From Buxus sempervirens (Eukaryota; Streptophyta; Magnoliopsida; Buxales; Buxaceae): a stretch of 64,000 nt of DNA. Below are positions 63,850 through 64,000 of the stretch, piece by piece (within the stretch, counting starts at the first letter, position 1; the number at the start of each line of letters is the position of its first letter). Position numbers and translations under genes: made by a program. The notes under the pieces are model-generated. The model searched no databases. It had not been told where the DNA came from and saw only the letters and a list, made by a program, of their open reading frames with translations. Location: positions 50,797,220 through 50,861,219 of the forward strand of contig OX387186.1 of NCBI GenBank assembly GCA_947561395.2, given 5' to 3'.

Positions 63850-63978
63850 TGTCTCAGATAGATCAGAGTTCGGAAACTCCTGCAGCTCCTGTTTACCTGG
63901 ATTTTCAACCATCCTTGGAATTTATACAAGGGGAGAAAGCTGACACTCTCATCCTCCATGTTCTGGAAGATTTTTAAG
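63850..63978 (+). CDS. Short frame resembling the start of an HSP20-like (RTM2-type) protein
   Basis: ATG at 63850 opens 42 codons: MSQIDQSSETPAAPVYLDFQ, then PSLEFIQGEKADTLILHVLE, then DF and a stop at 63976. The pattern YxDFQPSxEF..GEKADTLILHV resembles the beginning of the alpha-crystallin domain in plant HSP20-like/RTM2-like proteins, where LPGFKKEQL-type sequence would follow. Here the frame ends TTTTTAAGACC, which suggests a frameshift or a decayed copy. The window ends 22 bp later, so it may also be a partial first exon. The family call is from memory and weak. Confidence 0.35.
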
Positions 63979-64000
63979 ACCCTTTGTCTTCTCTTTTATG

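Overview
This window is nuclear DNA of a flowering plant, probably a woody or otherwise repeat-rich angiosperm. The evidence is an intron-bearing endosomal NHX antiporter gene, TTTAGGG telomere-like repeats, plant L1 and RTE LINEs, Ty1/copia elements with tRNA-Met priming, and a fragment of chloroplast 23S rRNA. There are no bacterial genes, operons or CRISPR arrays. The species cannot be named from sequence alone.

Almost everything here is transposable element. Region 1-16.2 kb holds two decayed plus-strand RTE LINEs (about 1.96-6.4 kb and 6.97-15.8 kb). Both are broken by later insertions: L1 3' ends, a Mutator-like element with an 11-bp target duplication, and a long LTR that is itself hit by two L1s. 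The second RTE runs straight into a decayed plastid 23S fragment (15.83-16.17 kb). Region 16.2-25.3 kb is another long LTR followed by a plus-strand L1 that is split by a minus-strand L1 (18.2-23.3 kb).

The one convincing host gene is on the minus strand at 25.42-27.30 kb: the first six exons of an NHX5/6-type Na+(K+)/H+ exchanger. They join in phase with no stop, and one intron has U12-type AT-AC ends. The rest of the gene is not found in the 25 kb to its left. Its upstream side (27.3-30.4 kb) is AT-rich, with a small G+C-rich island at 28.8-29.5 kb.

Region 30.4-60.2 kb is a deeply nested LTR landscape. A copia element (35.5-59.77 kb, +) has its 3' untranslated part split by solo LTR Y1 and by a tiny TRIM retrotransposon. 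The TRIM has two 332-bp LTRs and an 83-bp interior, and four primary insertions, one carrying a further insertion, have swollen it from about 750 bp to 16.2 kb. Two long-LTR families dominate. Family W has 2.8-3.7 kb LTRs ending GGGGYGTTACA. Family Y has 2.4-3.5 kb LTRs with a GGCGACTC box. In both, a conserved scaffold carries repeat islands that differ from copy to copy. In family W these islands lie between a conserved splice-donor-like and a conserved splice-acceptor-like site.

Region 59.8-64 kb holds a minus-strand copia remnant with its 3' LTR, a CACTA-type terminus, a long G tract, and, at the right edge, a short reading frame that may begin an HSP20-like gene. No intact autonomous element is present. 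Apart from the NHX exons the coding relics carry stops, frameshifts or lost catalytic residues.
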